Part shown: piece by piece, positions 26,122 through 35,567 of the stretch
Layout: every line of letters begins with the position of its first letter
Position numbering within the stretch: position 1 is the stretch's first letter
Assembly (NCBI RefSeq): GCF_039839785.1
Contig: NZ_JBDOQT010000001.1
Location: forward strand, 2,108,001 to 2,172,000
DNA length: 64,000 nt
Direction: 5' to 3'
Source of the DNA: Pelagibius sp. CAU 1746
GTDB taxonomy: Bacteria; Pseudomonadota; Alphaproteobacteria; Kiloniellales; Kiloniellaceae
The notes under the pieces: model-generated
Told to the model about the DNA's origin: nothing
What the model saw: only the letters and a program-made list of their open reading frames with translations
Databases searched by the model: none
Program-made: the position numbers and the translations under genes

Positions 26122-26150
26122 TTGACGTACCCCCCGGCCTGTGCTGAATA
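26122..26150 (+). promoter_or_regulatory. candidate promoter of cimA
   Basis: TTGACG (26122-26127), 17-bp spacer, TGAATA (26145-26150), about 60 bp before the cimA ATG. Confidence 0.4.
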
Positions 26151-26208
26151 GCGCCCCTGGGGTTTTCGAGGGGAAGAAGCCCCGGCGCGAGCAGGTCAGG
26201 ACGGGATC

Positions 26209-27822
26209 ATGGTAAACGACAAGCGGGTCTATCTTTTCGATTCGACCCTGCGCGACGGGGCGCAGTGCCAGGGCGTGGACTTCACGGTGCCCGACAAGGG
26301 CGCCATCGCGCGCGCCCTGGACAAGCTGGGCCTCGACTACGTCGAAGGCGGCTGGCCGGGGGCCAATCCGACCGACGACGCCTTCTTCGCCGATCCGCCG
26401 GACTTCAAGACCAGCCGCTTCGTCGCCTTCGGCATGACCCGCCGGCCCGGTCGCAGCGCCGACAACGATCCGGGTCTGGCCGCGCTGTTGAACTCCAAGG
26501 CCGACGCCATCTGTATGGTCGGCAAGTCCTGGGATTTCCATGTCGACGTGGCGCTGGAGATTCCCCGCGCCGAGAACGTCGCCATGATCGCCGACTCCGT
26601 CGCCCATGCCCTGACCCGCAAGGACGAGGTGATGTTCGACGCCGAGCATTTCTTCGACGGCTACAAATCCAATCCGCAATATGCGCTGGAGTGCATCGAG
26701 GCGGCCCACAAGGCCGGCGCCCGCTGGGTGGTGCTCTGCGACACCAACGGCGGCACCCTGCCGGACGAGGTCGAGCGCATCGTGGCGCAGGTCTGCGAGA
26801 AGATCCCCGGCAGCCACGTCGGCATCCACTGCCACAACGACACCGAGAACGCTGTGGCCAACTCCCTGGCCGCGATCAAATCCGGCGCGCGCCAGGTACA
26901 GGGCACGCTCAACGGCCTGGGCGAGCGCTGCGGCAATGCCAACATCATCTCGCTCATCGCCTCGCTGAAATTGAAGAGCGACTACGACATCGGGATCGAC
27001 GATCACGGCGTGTCGCAGCTTACCCATGTGTCGCGGCTGCTCGACGAGCGGCTCAACCGTCAGCCGGCGCGCAACGCCGCCTACGTCGGGGAGTCGGCCT
27101 TCGCGCACAAGGGCGGCCTGCACGTCTCCGCCGTCGCCAAGGATCCGCGTACCTACGAGCACATCGACCCGGCCCTGGTCGGCAACCGCCGCCATATCGT
27201 GGTCTCCGACCAGGCGGGGCGCTCCAACATCCTGGCGCGCCTCAGCGAGGTCGGCATCGAGCTCGACCCCAAGGATCCCGGCGTCAACAAGCTGGTGGAA
27301 GAGGTGAAGTCGCGCGAGTTCGAGGGCTATGCCTACGATGGCGCCGAGGCCTCTTTCGAGCTGCTGGCCCGCCGGGCGCGCGGCGAGGTGCCGGGCTACT
27401 TCTCGCTGACCCGCTTCCGCATCATGGACGACCGGCGCTGGAACGCGAAGGGCGAGTTGGTGACCGAGTCGGAGGCCACGGTGACTCTCGAAGTCGCCGG
27501 TCACGCTAAGATGGAGGTGGCCGACGGCAACGGCCCGGTCAACGCGCTGGACACCGCCCTGCGCAAAGCCCTGGTGCCGGTCTACCCGCAGCTCCAGGAC
27601 ATGCGCCTGGTGGACTACAAGGTGCGCATCCTCACGCCGCAGGCCGGCACCCGCGCGGTGACGCGCGTGATGATCGAGAGCGCCGACGCCAGCGGCCGGC
27701 GCTGGACCACCATCGGCGTCTCGACCAATATCATCGACGCTTCTTTCAACGCCCTGCACGACGGCATCACCTGGAAGCTTTTCCAGGATGGAGCGTCGAT
27801 TCCGCAGGAGGTTGCCGAATGA
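26209..27822 (+). CDS. cimA: citramalate synthase
   Basis: A 537-residue enzyme of the HMGL/isopropylmalate-synthase family. It condenses pyruvate and acetyl-CoA to citramalate, a threonine-independent start of isoleucine synthesis. The barrel has FDSTLRDGAQCQG near residue 10 and the metal motif IHCHNDTENAVANSL at about 205; the C-terminal part (about 400-530) is the LeuA-type dimerisation/regulatory domain. The YVEGGWPGANPTD motif and the length favour CimA over LeuA. The stop overlaps the next gene (ATGA). Confidence 0.92.
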   Translation: MVNDKRVYLFDSTLRDGAQCQGVDFTVPDKGAIARALDKLGLDYVEGGWPGANPTDDAFFADPPDFKTSRFVAFGMTRRPGRSADNDPGLAALLNSKADAICMVGKSWDFHVDVALEIPRAENVAMIADSVAHALTRKDEVMFDAEHFFDGYKSNPQYALECIEAAHKAGARWVVLCDTNGGTLPDEVERIVAQVCEKIPGSHVGIHCHNDTENAVANSLAAIKSGARQVQGTLNGLGERCGNANIISLIASLKLKSDYDIGIDDHGVSQLTHVSRLLDERLNRQPARNAAYVGESAFAHKGGLHVSAVAKDPRTYEHIDPALVGNRRHIVVSDQAGRSNILARLSEVGIELDPKDPGVNKLVEEVKSREFEGYAYDGAEASFELLARRARGEVPGYFSLTRFRIMDDRRWNAKGELVTESEATVTLEVAGHAKMEVADGNGPVNALDTALRKALVPVYPQLQDMRLVDYKVRILTPQAGTRAVTRVMIESADASGRRWTTIGVSTNIIDASFNALHDGITWKLFQDGASIPQEVAE

Positions 27823-28616
27823 GACGTGCCGCCTGGACGTTCCACGCCCTGCTGATCGCCCCCGTCCTGCTGCTGGGCCCGCTGCCGCTGGCCGCCCAGA
27901 CGGAGAGCCCTTCCGACGCGCCCTCCGCGGTGGAGGCCAGCGAGGGCGAGACGGCGGCGCCGGCGGAGGTGCTGGCCGCCTTCACCCGGCTGGTCGACCG
28001 CGGCGAGGCGCGCAACCTCTTCGGCTTGCCGCGGGAGTCCTTCTGGCGCCGTTCCGGCGCCTTGGAGATCGCGATCTTCGCGCAAGACGCGGCAGCGCTG
28101 CGGCCCGTGCTGGAAGGCGTGGCGGCGCCCTTCGCCGAGGTGTCCGGGCTGGAGATATCTCTTTTGGAGACCGGGCCGGCGGTGACGCCTGCGCAGGACC
28201 TGGGCGTGCTCGCACCGGAAGCGGAACTGGTCATCATCGTCGGCTCGCGCCTCGATCTGGCCGAGATCGCCGCCGCCGGCGGTTTCAACAAGGGCATGTT
28301 GGCGAACTTCGAGATGGGCCGCTGGCCCTTCATGTTCGTCTTCGAAAAGGACCAGCGCCGCCGCGGCGTCATGCTGCTGGCCGACGACGAGCCGGCCCGT
28401 GCGCGCGAAGCCGCCTTCATCCTGGCGACCGTTTGGGGGTTGGGCGGGGTCACGCTGGGGCCGGAGCTGACCGGCCTGGTGCGTGATTCCGACAGCGGCC
28501 CGGGGCTGACTCCCTTGGGGCAGGCGGTTTTCCGCCTGTTCTTCCATCAGGACCTGAAGAGCGGCATGCCGCTAGGCGATGCGGTGCGGCGCGCCGAAAC
28601 CCTGCTGCCGCAATAG
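27819..28616 (+). CDS. exported protein, probably DUF2927 family
   Basis: A 265-residue protein with a signal peptide (residues 1-26, cut likely after PLAAQ). The mature part ends in an alpha-helical section with LTPLGQAVFRLFFHQDLKSG, which resembles the DUF2927 family of alphaproteobacterial exported proteins; this assignment is moderate. Its start overlaps the cimA stop by four bases, so the two are translationally coupled, although no functional link is known. Role unknown. Confidence 0.7.
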   Translation: MRRAAWTFHALLIAPVLLLGPLPLAAQTESPSDAPSAVEASEGETAAPAEVLAAFTRLVDRGEARNLFGLPRESFWRRSGALEIAIFAQDAAALRPVLEGVAAPFAEVSGLEISLLETGPAVTPAQDLGVLAPEAELVIIVGSRLDLAEIAAAGGFNKGMLANFEMGRWPFMFVFEKDQRRRGVMLLADDEPARAREAAFILATVWGLGGVTLGPELTGLVRDSDSGPGLTPLGQAVFRLFFHQDLKSGMPLGDAVRRAETLLPQ

Positions 28617-28632
28617 AACGCGCGATAGACTC

Positions 28633-29409
28633 TTGTCCGGCACCGACCGCACCCGCGAAGCAGACCTGGCACCCGGCCCGGCGGTTATCCTGATCGATCC
28701 GCAGTTGGGCGAGAACATCGGCATGGTGGCCCGCGCCATGCTGAACTGCGGCCTCACCGAGTTGCGCCTGGTGCGTCCGCGCGACGGTTGGCCCAGCGAG
28801 AAGGCGGAGGCGGCAGCCTCCGGCGCCCGGCAGGTCATCGAGGGGGTGCGTCTCTTCGACACGACGCAGGAGGCGGTCGCAGACCTGCAGCGGGTCTACG
28901 CCACCACGGCGCGCCCGCGCGGCATGGTGAAGCCGGTGGTGACGCCCGCTCAGGCGGCGGCGGAGCTGCGCGCCGAGGCCGCGGCGGGGCACAGGGCCGG
29001 GCTGCTGTTCGGGCCCGAGCGCTCCGGCCTGGTGAACGACGATATCGCGCTGGCCGATGCTGCGCTCACCGTGCCGCTCAATCCGGCCTTCTCCTCCCTG
29101 AACCTGGCGCAGGCGGTGCTGCTGGTCGGCCATGCGTGGTTCCTGGCCGCCGACGCGACGGCGCCGCGCAAGCTGGAGACCGGGCCCGGCGAACCGGCGA
29201 GCAAGGCGGAGATCGTCAACTTCTTCGAGCGCCTGGAAGCGGCGCTCGACGAGACCGGGTTTCTCTGGCCGCCGGAGAAACGTCCGACCATGGTGCGCAA
29301 CCTGCGCAACCTCTTCCACCGCATCGCCCCGACAGAGGGCGAGGTGAACACCCTGCACGGAATCATCTCGGCGCTGCGCGGCGGCAAGAAGGGCGGCGGA
29401 GGTACTTAG
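28633..29409 (+). CDS. trmJ: tRNA (cytidine/uridine-2'-O-)-methyltransferase, TrmJ type
   Basis: A SPOUT-family RNA methyltransferase that modifies position 32 of the tRNA anticodon loop. Seen: AVILIDPQLGENIGMVARAM, LRLVRPRDGWP, the knot motif ALLFGPERSGL in slightly different form (GLLFGPERSGLVNDD), and NLAQAVLLVGHAW. The start is uncertain. TTG at 28633 gives SGTDRTR, the usual N-terminus of alphaproteobacterial homologues, in 258 residues. An upstream ATG at 28579 would overlap the preceding gene by 38 bp. Neither has a strong ribosome site. Confidence 0.9.
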   Translation: MSGTDRTREADLAPGPAVILIDPQLGENIGMVARAMLNCGLTELRLVRPRDGWPSEKAEAAASGARQVIEGVRLFDTTQEAVADLQRVYATTARPRGMVKPVVTPAQAAAELRAEAAAGHRAGLLFGPERSGLVNDDIALADAALTVPLNPAFSSLNLAQAVLLVGHAWFLAADATAPRKLETGPGEPASKAEIVNFFERLEAALDETGFLWPPEKRPTMVRNLRNLFHRIAPTEGEVNTLHGIISALRGGKKGGGGT

Positions 29410-29712
29410 CCGCCGCCGGCGGAGCCAAACCCCCGGTGCAATTGAGTCTCCACTCATGAAAGTCCGCGGCGCGAAGGTTGCAGGTGCCGGCGATTCCGCG
29501 CCGCCTTCCCCACAAATTTAACACATCGCCTAGTCCTCTGCGCCGTTGCGCGCGAGGGCCGGAAGCTGTTGCCATCAGCGGGCACAGAAAGGCAGCGAAG
29601 CGGCACGGGGACAGGTGCCTGCCTTCAAAGCTTGCTGTCAGGAAGGCGCAGCTTCGTGCCGCCGGACCTACCTCTCTGCATCCGCCACCCCGGTTAAGGA
29701 ACGGAGAGACTT
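29410..29712. other. leader region of the Trp-rich protein gene
   Basis: A 303-bp gap. In its right half GCGGCACG (29600-29607) and CGTGCCGC (29655-29662) can pair, with the smaller hairpin CAGGTGCCTG between them, so a structured leader is possible. No known riboswitch or RNA gene was recognised. GGAGAG precedes the next ATG. Confidence 0.45.
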
Positions 29713-31920
29713 ATGGCCGAAGAAAAGAAGAAGCCGTCGAGGAAGACCTACACTCTCGTCGTGCCGCTCGATGCCAGCGGCATCGACGACCGCGATGGCG
29801 GCGCCCTACTGAAGGTCGTCGCGCGCGACAGCGACGGGAAGATCGTTTCCGACAGGGTGAAGTTGGGGCGCGAAGGCAAGGGCCAGGCGAGCCTCACCCT
29901 GGCGGCCCTGCCCAAGAAGCTGCGCGTCGCGGTGGGGCCGGTCGACGCCTCCGACGACGAGTTGCTGGCGCTGCAGACCGTGACCCTGGACGTCAGCGGC
30001 CGTCAGTGGGCCGGCAAGCCGGAGCTGAAAGTCGCGCCGGTGGTGATCTCTCCCTACTACTGGCATTGGTGGCTGCGCTGGTGCCGCACTTTCACCATCC
30101 GCGGCGTGCTGCGCTGCCCCGACGGCCGGCCGGTGCCCGGCGCCAAGGTCTGCGCCTACGACGTCGACTGGTTCTGGTGGTGGAGCAATCGCCAGCTCAT
30201 CGCCTGCGACACGACAGACGCCAACGGCGCCTTCGAGATCAAGTTCCGTTGGTGCTGCGGCTGGTGGCCCTGGTGGTGGTGGCGCCACCGCTTCTGGCGG
30301 TTGGAGCCCGATCTCGTCAAACGCATTCAGCCCGAGCTGCTGCGCGAGCCGAACCTGCCGCGTCTCGGCGATCCTTCGCCGCAGCCCTCGCTGGAAGTGT
30401 TTCAGACCCTGCTGTCCGACGACGGCATGCCGGCCAACCCCGGCGTGACCGCCATCGATCCGGAACGGCTGCCGAAACTGGCCGACCGCCTGATCAAGCG
30501 CCTGCCGCGCCTGCCCGAGCTGGAGCGGCTGCGGGTCTGGCCGTGGCGCCCCTGGCTGCCGTGGTGGGACTGCCACCCGGATGTCGTCTTCGAGGCGACG
30601 CAGACCTGCGACGGCCAGGAGCATGTGGTGCTCGAGGAGTCGATCTGGGATACGCGCTGGAACATCCCGACCACTCTCGACGTCTCGCTGGTGTCCAACG
30701 ACGAGGCCTGCTGCCTCGGCGACTTCGACGAACCGGAAGGCGATTGCCTGGTCATCGACAGCATCTGTAACGACCTCATCGCCAACATCGGCGGCAACCC
30801 GCCGGCTGCCCCTGGCGTCGCCCTGCCGACGGACGGCTTCCGCAATCCGGCCGGCGGCGGCACCTGGAGCGATCGACCTTACGCCGGTAACGTGCCGATC
30901 AGCGGCCGCTTCGGCTTGGCCGCCGATGTCGACTACTACGAGTTCGAGTACTCCGACGACGATGGGATGACCTGGAACGCCATGCCGACCGGCGCGGCCG
31001 GCGGCTTCACCAGGCTCTATTGGGGACCCAAGCTGGGCACCGCCGATCCGCCCGCCTGGCATTCGGTTCCCTTCGGATTCAACCTGGTCGAGGACACCGG
31101 CGGCACGGACCACTACGTGATCAAGAGCCGCCAGCGCTTCGAAAAGGACAACGACCTGCCGAGCTGGGGCACCTCGCGGTTCTGGTGGAGCATCACCATG
31201 TACCGCCTGATGACCTGGAAGACCGCGGGGCTCTTCACCGACGGGCGCTATCGCCTGCGCTTGCGGAGCTGGACGCTGAGCGGCAATAAGCTGGGGGCAT
31301 CGGAGCTGCTGCCGCTCTGCGGCACGCAGGACGACAACGGCCTGGTCGTTGCGCTCGACAATCGCACGACCACCGGCGGTCCGACCAACGCCAACGGCCA
31401 GGCCTGCGGCGCCGGGACGGTGCACGTCTGCACGACGGAACCCGACACCGACATTATCTCGGTCCGGATCATCCATCCCGACAGCAGCTTCACCAACGTG
31501 GCGCCCTGCGGCAACGTGCCGGTGACGCCGAACGATCAAGTGCAGATCGACTTCGCCGCCTACGATCCCGACGGACACCTGGCGCGCATCTCCCTGGATG
31601 CGCACTGGGGCGAGGACCAGGTGCACAGCCTGCTGCCCTTCGGATCCTTGACGCCGCTGGGGCCGTCACCGGTGCCCTGGTCGCCGCCGGCGGTCCAGGC
31701 TGCGGCGACCTATGCGGCCGCGCAGGGCCTGGGGGCCGTGCCCCCGGTCTGGCATGGTGGGACCATGCGGCTGACCATCCCGGTGGCGACGGACGCTTTC
31801 CCGACGAGCTGCTGCTACCTGCTGCGGCTCATCGCGCGCAAGCGGACCATCGTCAACTGCGACGACGATACCTGGACCCACGTGAACGTCAGCGAACGCA
31901 GCTTCATGATCCAGGTCTAG
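29713..31920 (+). CDS. 735-residue Trp-rich protein with a carboxypeptidase-regulatory-like domain
   Basis: Family not recognised as a whole. There is no signal peptide; the N-terminus is charged ([13 protein letters not shown]). Residues 115-200 are strikingly rich in Trp and Cys (for example [13 protein letters not shown]) and enclose a carboxypeptidase-regulatory-like/transthyretin-type beta sandwich ([29 protein letters not shown]). Residues 350-735 are beta-rich, with paired Cys ([29 protein letters not shown]) and [13 protein letters not shown] like Ig-type repeats. It looks like a structural or surface/extracellular protein exported without a classical signal (inference). Followed by a terminator, so monocistronic. 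Confidence 0.75.
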   Translation: MAEEKKKPSRKTYTLVVPLDASGIDDRDGGALLKVVARDSDGKIVSDRVKLGREGKGQASLTLAALPKKLRVAVGPVDASDDELLALQTVTLDVSGRQWAGKPELKVAPVVISPYYWHWWLRWCRTFTIRGVLRCPDGRPVPGAKVCAYDVDWFWWWSNRQLIACDTTDANGAFEIKFRWCCGWWPWWWWRHRFWRLEPDLVKRIQPELLREPNLPRLGDPSPQPSLEVFQTLLSDDGMPANPGVTAIDPERLPKLADRLIKRLPRLPELERLRVWPWRPWLPWWDCHPDVVFEATQTCDGQEHVVLEESIWDTRWNIPTTLDVSLVSNDEACCLGDFDEPEGDCLVIDSICNDLIANIGGNPPAAPGVALPTDGFRNPAGGGTWSDRPYAGNVPISGRFGLAADVDYYEFEYSDDDGMTWNAMPTGAAGGFTRLYWGPKLGTADPPAWHSVPFGFNLVEDTGGTDHYVIKSRQRFEKDNDLPSWGTSRFWWSITMYRLMTWKTAGLFTDGRYRLRLRSWTLSGNKLGASELLPLCGTQDDNGLVVALDNRTTTGGPTNANGQACGAGTVHVCTTEPDTDIISVRIIHPDSSFTNVAPCGNVPVTPNDQVQIDFAAYDPDGHLARISLDAHWGEDQVHSLLPFGSLTPLGPSPVPWSPPAVQAAATYAAAQGLGAVPPVWHGGTMRLTIPVATDAFPTSCCYLLRLIARKRTIVNCDDDTWTHVNVSERSFMIQV

Positions 31921-31934
31921 CTTCAATCCCGCAA

Positions 31935-31980
31935 CCGGCGGTCCCGACTCACGAAGGGCGGGGCCGCCGGGCTTTCTTCT
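31935..31980 (+). terminator. terminator after the Trp-rich gene
   Basis: Stem CCGGCGGTCCCG (31935-31946) with CGGGGCCGCCGG (31959-31970), with one mismatch, followed by GCTTTCTTCT. Confidence 0.65.
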
Positions 31981-32090
31981 CTCAAGTTTCCCGTAGGACT
32001 GTTCGGTCCAAGTCTCTAAACTGCCGCGCGCCCGGGCCGGCGTCAGCGGTCCGGCGAAGAATCCGGAACAGAAGTCTTGGAGAGAAAGTC

Positions 32091-32843
32091 ATGGCGAAGA
32101 CGGCATTGGTGACGGGGGCCAGCTCGGGTGTCGGAAAGGCGGCGGCGCTGGCGCTGGCCAAGGCAGGTTACAAGGTCGCCATCTGCGCGCGCCGCGAAGA
32201 GGCGCTGAGGGAGACCGCCGCCGAGGCCAGCGACCAAGGGGCAGGCGCCATGCTGGTCATCACCTGCGACGTTTCCGATCCCGACTCGGTGGTGGCGATG
32301 TTCGCCAAGATCGACGGAGAGTTCGGCCGCCTGGACGTGATCTTCAACAACGCCGGGACCAACGTGCCCGCGACCAACTTCGGCGATCTGGAATGGAGCG
32401 CCTGGAAGAAGGTCATCGACGTCAACCTGAACGGCATGTTCCTCTGCGCCAGCGCGGCCTTCAAGCTGATGCAGCGCCAGCAGCCGCAGGGCGGGCGCAT
32501 CATCAACAACGGCTCCATCTCCGCCCATGTGCCGCGGCCGGGTTCGGCACCCTACACCTCCTCCAAGCACGCAATCACCGGGCTCACGCGATCGATCTCC
32601 CTCGACGGGCGGCCCTACGACATTGCTTGCGGGCAGATCGACATCGGCAACGCCGCTTCGCATATGACCGAACGCATGGGCCAAGGCGTGCCGCAGGCCG
32701 ACGGCTCCATCAAGCCGGAGCCGACCATGGATGCGGCCCACGTGGCCAACGCCGTCGTCCATATGGCCGACCTGCCGCTGGAGGCCAACGTGCAGTTCAT
32801 GACCATCATGTCCACCAAGATGCCCTTCATCGGGCGCGGCTAG
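32091..32843 (+). CDS. SDR-family NAD(P)-dependent oxidoreductase
   Basis: A 250-residue short-chain dehydrogenase. The coenzyme motif [13 protein letters not shown] is at residues 8-20, NNAG is present, and the catalytic Ser-Tyr-Lys set is in NGSISAHV and APYTSSKHA. The C-terminus lacks the common hydrophobic dimer tail and instead reads [14 protein letters not shown]. Substrate cannot be told. Convergent with the MarR gene, 30 bp away. Confidence 0.9.
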   Translation: MAKTALVTGASSGVGKAAALALAKAGYKVAICARREEALRETAAEASDQGAGAMLVITCDVSDPDSVVAMFAKIDGEFGRLDVIFNNAGTNVPATNFGDLEWSAWKKVIDVNLNGMFLCASAAFKLMQRQQPQGGRIINNGSISAHVPRPGSAPYTSSKHAITGLTRSISLDGRPYDIACGQIDIGNAASHMTERMGQGVPQADGSIKPEPTMDAAHVANAVVHMADLPLEANVQFMTIMSTKMPFIGRG

Positions 32844-32873
32844 GGGGCTCTCTGCGCAGGCGACGGGGCTTGA

Positions 32874-33419
32874 TTAGCGCTCCCGCTTTGCCGAGGCGCC
32901 GCTGTCCAGCAGCGGCGCGGCGTCCAGGCCGGACGCCCCCATCATCGCCGCGACTTCGTCCAGGGTCTCGATGATCCCGCGCTGGCGCGCCGCCGGCAGG
33001 TCCCCGAAGGCCTCGATGAAGCGTTCGTGCAGCAGGGGCGGGGCCTGGCGCAGCAGGTCGCTGCCCTGGCGCGTCAGGCGGCTGTGCACCACCCGGCGGT
33101 CGCTGGCGCTGCGGTAGCGCTCGATCAGCCCGCGGTTTTCCAACCTGTCGAGAATCGTCGTCACGGTGCCCTGGCTGAGGCTGACGTGGCGCGACAGTTC
33201 TCCGCTGGTCACCTCTCCCAGATCGCGTACCGCCTGCAGGACCACGACCTGCGGAGTCGTCAGGCCAACCTCTCGGGTCAGCCGCTTGGAATGCAGGTCG
33301 GTGGCGCGGATGATACGCCTGAGCGCGGTCAAGACCTCCTGCGAAGGATCCTCCCGGTTGGTCCCCGAATCCGATTGAACCTTGCGCCGACCTGTAGCGG
33401 CACCTTCTGCTAACGCCAT
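32874..33419 (-). CDS. MarR-family transcriptional regulator
   Basis: A 181-residue winged-helix regulator. The DNA-binding part has VTSGELSRHVSLSQGTVTTI followed by LENRGLIERYRSASDRRV, the recognition helix and wing of the family. The N-terminal 30 residues (ATGRRKVQSDSGTNRED) are an unstructured extension. It is divergent from two small genes with a short AT-rich promoter region between, so it probably controls itself and them (inference). Ligand unknown. Confidence 0.92.
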   Translation of the reverse strand: MALAEGAATGRRKVQSDSGTNREDPSQEVLTALRRIIRATDLHSKRLTREVGLTTPQVVVLQAVRDLGEVTSGELSRHVSLSQGTVTTILDRLENRGLIERYRSASDRRVVHSRLTRQGSDLLRQAPPLLHERFIEAFGDLPAARQRGIIETLDEVAAMMGASGLDAAPLLDSGASAKRER

Positions 33420-33462
33420 GACAAGCTTGAATCCTTCTCCGGCGGCTCCAGAGTCCTTTGAC

Positions 33463-33490
33463 TTGAAAACTTTTGAGTTGAAAATATATT
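33463..33490 (+). promoter_or_regulatory. candidate promoter of the small gene pair, with repeated TTGAAAA boxes
   Basis: TTGAAA (33463-33468), 16-bp spacer, TATATT (33485-33490). The near-direct repeats CTTGAAAAC and GTTGAAAAT lie here and could be MarR contact sites. Confidence 0.5.
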
Positions 33491-33587
33491 AGAGGGACCC
33501 GAGACAACGCTCAAGCAGCGACGCGCCCGCCGAGAGTTCTTCCGGCAGAGCGAGCGTCCCCTCCAAGAAAATCGAAAGGTAGTGAAG

Positions 33588-33878
33588 ATGCGGCTAAGCG
33601 AATTGCAGACTCAGAGGGTGCAGGAGCATACCGGCGCCAGCGTCGTGCCGGACGACAACCCCTCTATGCCGCTGTTGAAGCAGAACTTCGGAGATCACAC
33701 CTTCTTCCTCGACAACGAAGGCCTACATGTCTGGGAGGCCGTCGACGACGACCCTTCCGACGGCGCCAAGTTGGTCGGTGTGCGCATCGCGTCGTGGAGC
33801 GAAGGCGAGGACAAAGCACTGGTACCCCACGATCCGGCGCCGAGCCACGTTCTCGAGGCGCCGGACGCGGAGTCCTGA
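33588..33878 (+). CDS. small acidic protein of unknown function
   Basis: A 96-residue protein, soluble and acidic, with the core QNFGDHTFFLDNEGLHVWE and KLVGVRIASW. Family not recognised. The ATG at 33588 is preferred to the GTG at 33582 because AAAGGT then has normal spacing. It is transcribed away from the MarR gene and followed after 17 bp by a Pro-rich gene, probably in one operon. The last 30 residues are Pro/Asp/Glu rich and likely disordered. Confidence 0.72.
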   Translation: MRLSELQTQRVQEHTGASVVPDDNPSMPLLKQNFGDHTFFLDNEGLHVWEAVDDDPSDGAKLVGVRIASWSEGEDKALVPHDPAPSHVLEAPDAES

Positions 33879-33895
33879 GAGCTAGGGAGGCGGTG

Positions 33896-34156
33896 ATGCG
33901 GCGAGCCGTTCCGGTTTTGCGGGATAGTCCCGAAACGGGAACACCCAGGCCCCCGCCCGAGCGGCCGCCGGAACCGGTGCCGCCGCCGATGCCCGACCCG
34001 GATGAGCCCGAAGAGCCGCCGGTGGAGATTCCACCGGATTATCCGGATCGGCCGGAGCCGGAGGTCCCGCCGGATTGGCCGGATCAGCCGGAAATTCCAC
34101 CGCGGGAACCGCCGGACAGTCCAGCTCGGCAGTCGGCATGCCCCTCATCGCCGTAA
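33896..34156 (+). CDS. small proline-rich acidic protein
   Basis: An 86-residue protein of which more than a third is Pro, arranged as PPDxPxxPE-like units (for example PPDYPDRPEPEVPPDWPDQP). No membrane segment or signal peptide. The start codon is backed by a strong AGGGAGG 6 nt upstream and the gene ends just before a terminator, which supports it being real despite the low complexity. Function unknown; extended or disordered protein. Confidence 0.6.
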   Translation: MRRAVPVLRDSPETGTPRPPPERPPEPVPPPMPDPDEPEEPPVEIPPDYPDRPEPEVPPDWPDQPEIPPREPPDSPARQSACPSSP

Positions 34157-34161
34157 CGAAT

Positions 34162-34192
34162 CACCCCCTTCCGTCCGGGAGGGGGTGTTTCC
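34162..34192 (+). terminator. terminator after the Pro-rich gene
   Basis: CACCCCCT (34162-34169) pairs with AGGGGGTG (34180-34187), followed by TTTCC. Confidence 0.75.
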
Positions 34193-34216
34193 TTTCTGCG
34201 CCGTCGGCAGGGTGCT

Positions 34217-34639
34217 TCAGTCCTCGCGGGGCGGTCCGCGGCGCAGCTTCTTGATCTGGCCGCGCTGGGTCTTGGCCTCCAAGCGCTTCTTCTTGGCCGC
34301 CTTGGACGGGCGCGTCGGGCGGCGCGGGGTCGGCGGGATGGCGGCCTCGCGCAGCAGCTCGACGAGGCGCTCCAGCGCGTCCTCGCGGTTGCGCTCCTGG
34401 CTGCGGAAACGGTTGGCCGTGATCACCAGCGCGCCCTCCTTGGTCAGGCGCTTGCCGGCCAGGCGCTCGGCGCGGGCGCGCAGAGCCGGCGGCAGGGAGG
34501 GCGAGTGGCGCAGGTCGAAGCGCAGTTGCACCGCGGTGGCGACCTTGTTGACGTTCTGGCCGCCGGGGCCGCCGGCGCGCAGGAAGGTCTCCTCGATCTC
34601 GCCGGGATCGAGCTCCACCGAGTTGGTGATCCTGATCAT
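34217..34639 (-). CDS. arfB: alternative ribosome-rescue factor ArfB (peptidyl-tRNA hydrolase)
   Basis: A 140-residue release-factor-like protein. The catalytic GGQ is in RAGGPGGQNVNKVATAV, and the C-terminal tail is very basic (RPTRPSKAAKKKRLEAKTQR), which in this family enters the empty mRNA channel of stalled ribosomes. It lacks the codon-recognition domains of RF1/RF2. 25 bp downstream of a DMT transporter on the same strand. Confidence 0.94.
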   Translation of the reverse strand: MIRITNSVELDPGEIEETFLRAGGPGGQNVNKVATAVQLRFDLRHSPSLPPALRARAERLAGKRLTKEGALVITANRFRSQERNREDALERLVELLREAAIPPTPRRPTRPSKAAKKKRLEAKTQRGQIKKLRRGPPRED

Positions 34640-34664
34640 GCCCCGGGCTGCTTCTCTCGGAGAA

Positions 34665-35567
34665 TCACGGAAGGGCGGCGCGCCGCCGCCGGTTGCCCGC
34701 CAGGGCGTGGCCGGCCAGGGTCGCGATCACGATGGCGCCGCCCGCGATGGCCAGGTTTCCGGGATACTCGCCGATCACCAGCCAGACCCACAGCGGACCC
34801 AGCACGGTCTCCAGCAGCATCAGCAGGCCGACTTCGGCTGCCGGCAGGTAGCGTGGCCCCGCGGTGATGAGGGCGAAGGAGACCGGAGCGACGACGAGGC
34901 CCATGAGCAGCACGGCGAGGAGGTGGGACCCGGCCGGCATCATGTTGCCCGGCTCCAGCCACAGTGCCAGGGGTAGGGCGGCCAGGGCGGTGAGGACACC
35001 GGCCAGGGACATGGCGGGGATCATGCTGACGGCGCGTCCGTGGCGGGTGATGGTCAGGCTGGCACCGATGCAGATGGCGCAGCAGAGGGCGGCGAAGTCG
35101 CCCCACAGCGAGCCGCTGCCCAGATCCTCGGAGACCAGCAGGCCGATGCCCAGCAGGGTGGAGGCGATGGCCAGCCAGGTGCGCAGAGGTACCGCCTCGC
35201 CCAGGAAGCTGCGGCTCAGCAGGGCGGCAACCAGGGGCGCGACGGCGATGATGATCAGCACGTCGGCCACCGTGGTATGGCTCAGGGCCAGGATGAAGAA
35301 CAGCGTGCTGCCGGTGAAAACCACGGCCAGCAGGATGCCGCAGCGGCCGATCGAGCGGATCTGCGCCAGGATCCCGCCCCGGTGCAGGACCGCCAGGATC
35401 GCCAGGATGCCGATCGCCTGCAGCACGCCGCGCCAAACCAGCAGCGAGAAGGGCTCCATCCCGGCCAGGCGCACCAACAGGCTGTCCGGGGTCAGCACCA
35501 CGACCCCCAAGGTGGTGAGGAGCAGGCCTTTCTGATGGTCGGGCAGGTGGAGTTCTGAGACGGACAT
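34665..35567 (-). CDS. DMT-superfamily (EamA) transporter
   Basis: A 300-residue integral membrane protein with about ten hydrophobic helices in two EamA repeats (about 10-140 and 150-285). Features such as FTGSTLFFILALSHTTVADVL and the Pro/Gly-rich helix 9 region are typical of drug/metabolite exporters. Substrate cannot be predicted. The gene is divergent from rpsD and shares the gap with the rpsD promoter. Confidence 0.9.
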   Translation of the reverse strand: MSVSELHLPDHQKGLLLTTLGVVVLTPDSLLVRLAGMEPFSLLVWRGVLQAIGILAILAVLHRGGILAQIRSIGRCGILLAVVFTGSTLFFILALSHTTVADVLIIIAVAPLVAALLSRSFLGEAVPLRTWLAIASTLLGIGLLVSEDLGSGSLWGDFAALCCAICIGASLTITRHGRAVSMIPAMSLAGVLTALAALPLALWLEPGNMMPAGSHLLAVLLMGLVVAPVSFALITAGPRYLPAAEVGLLMLLETVLGPLWVWLVIGEYPGNLAIAGGAIVIATLAGHALAGNRRRRAALP

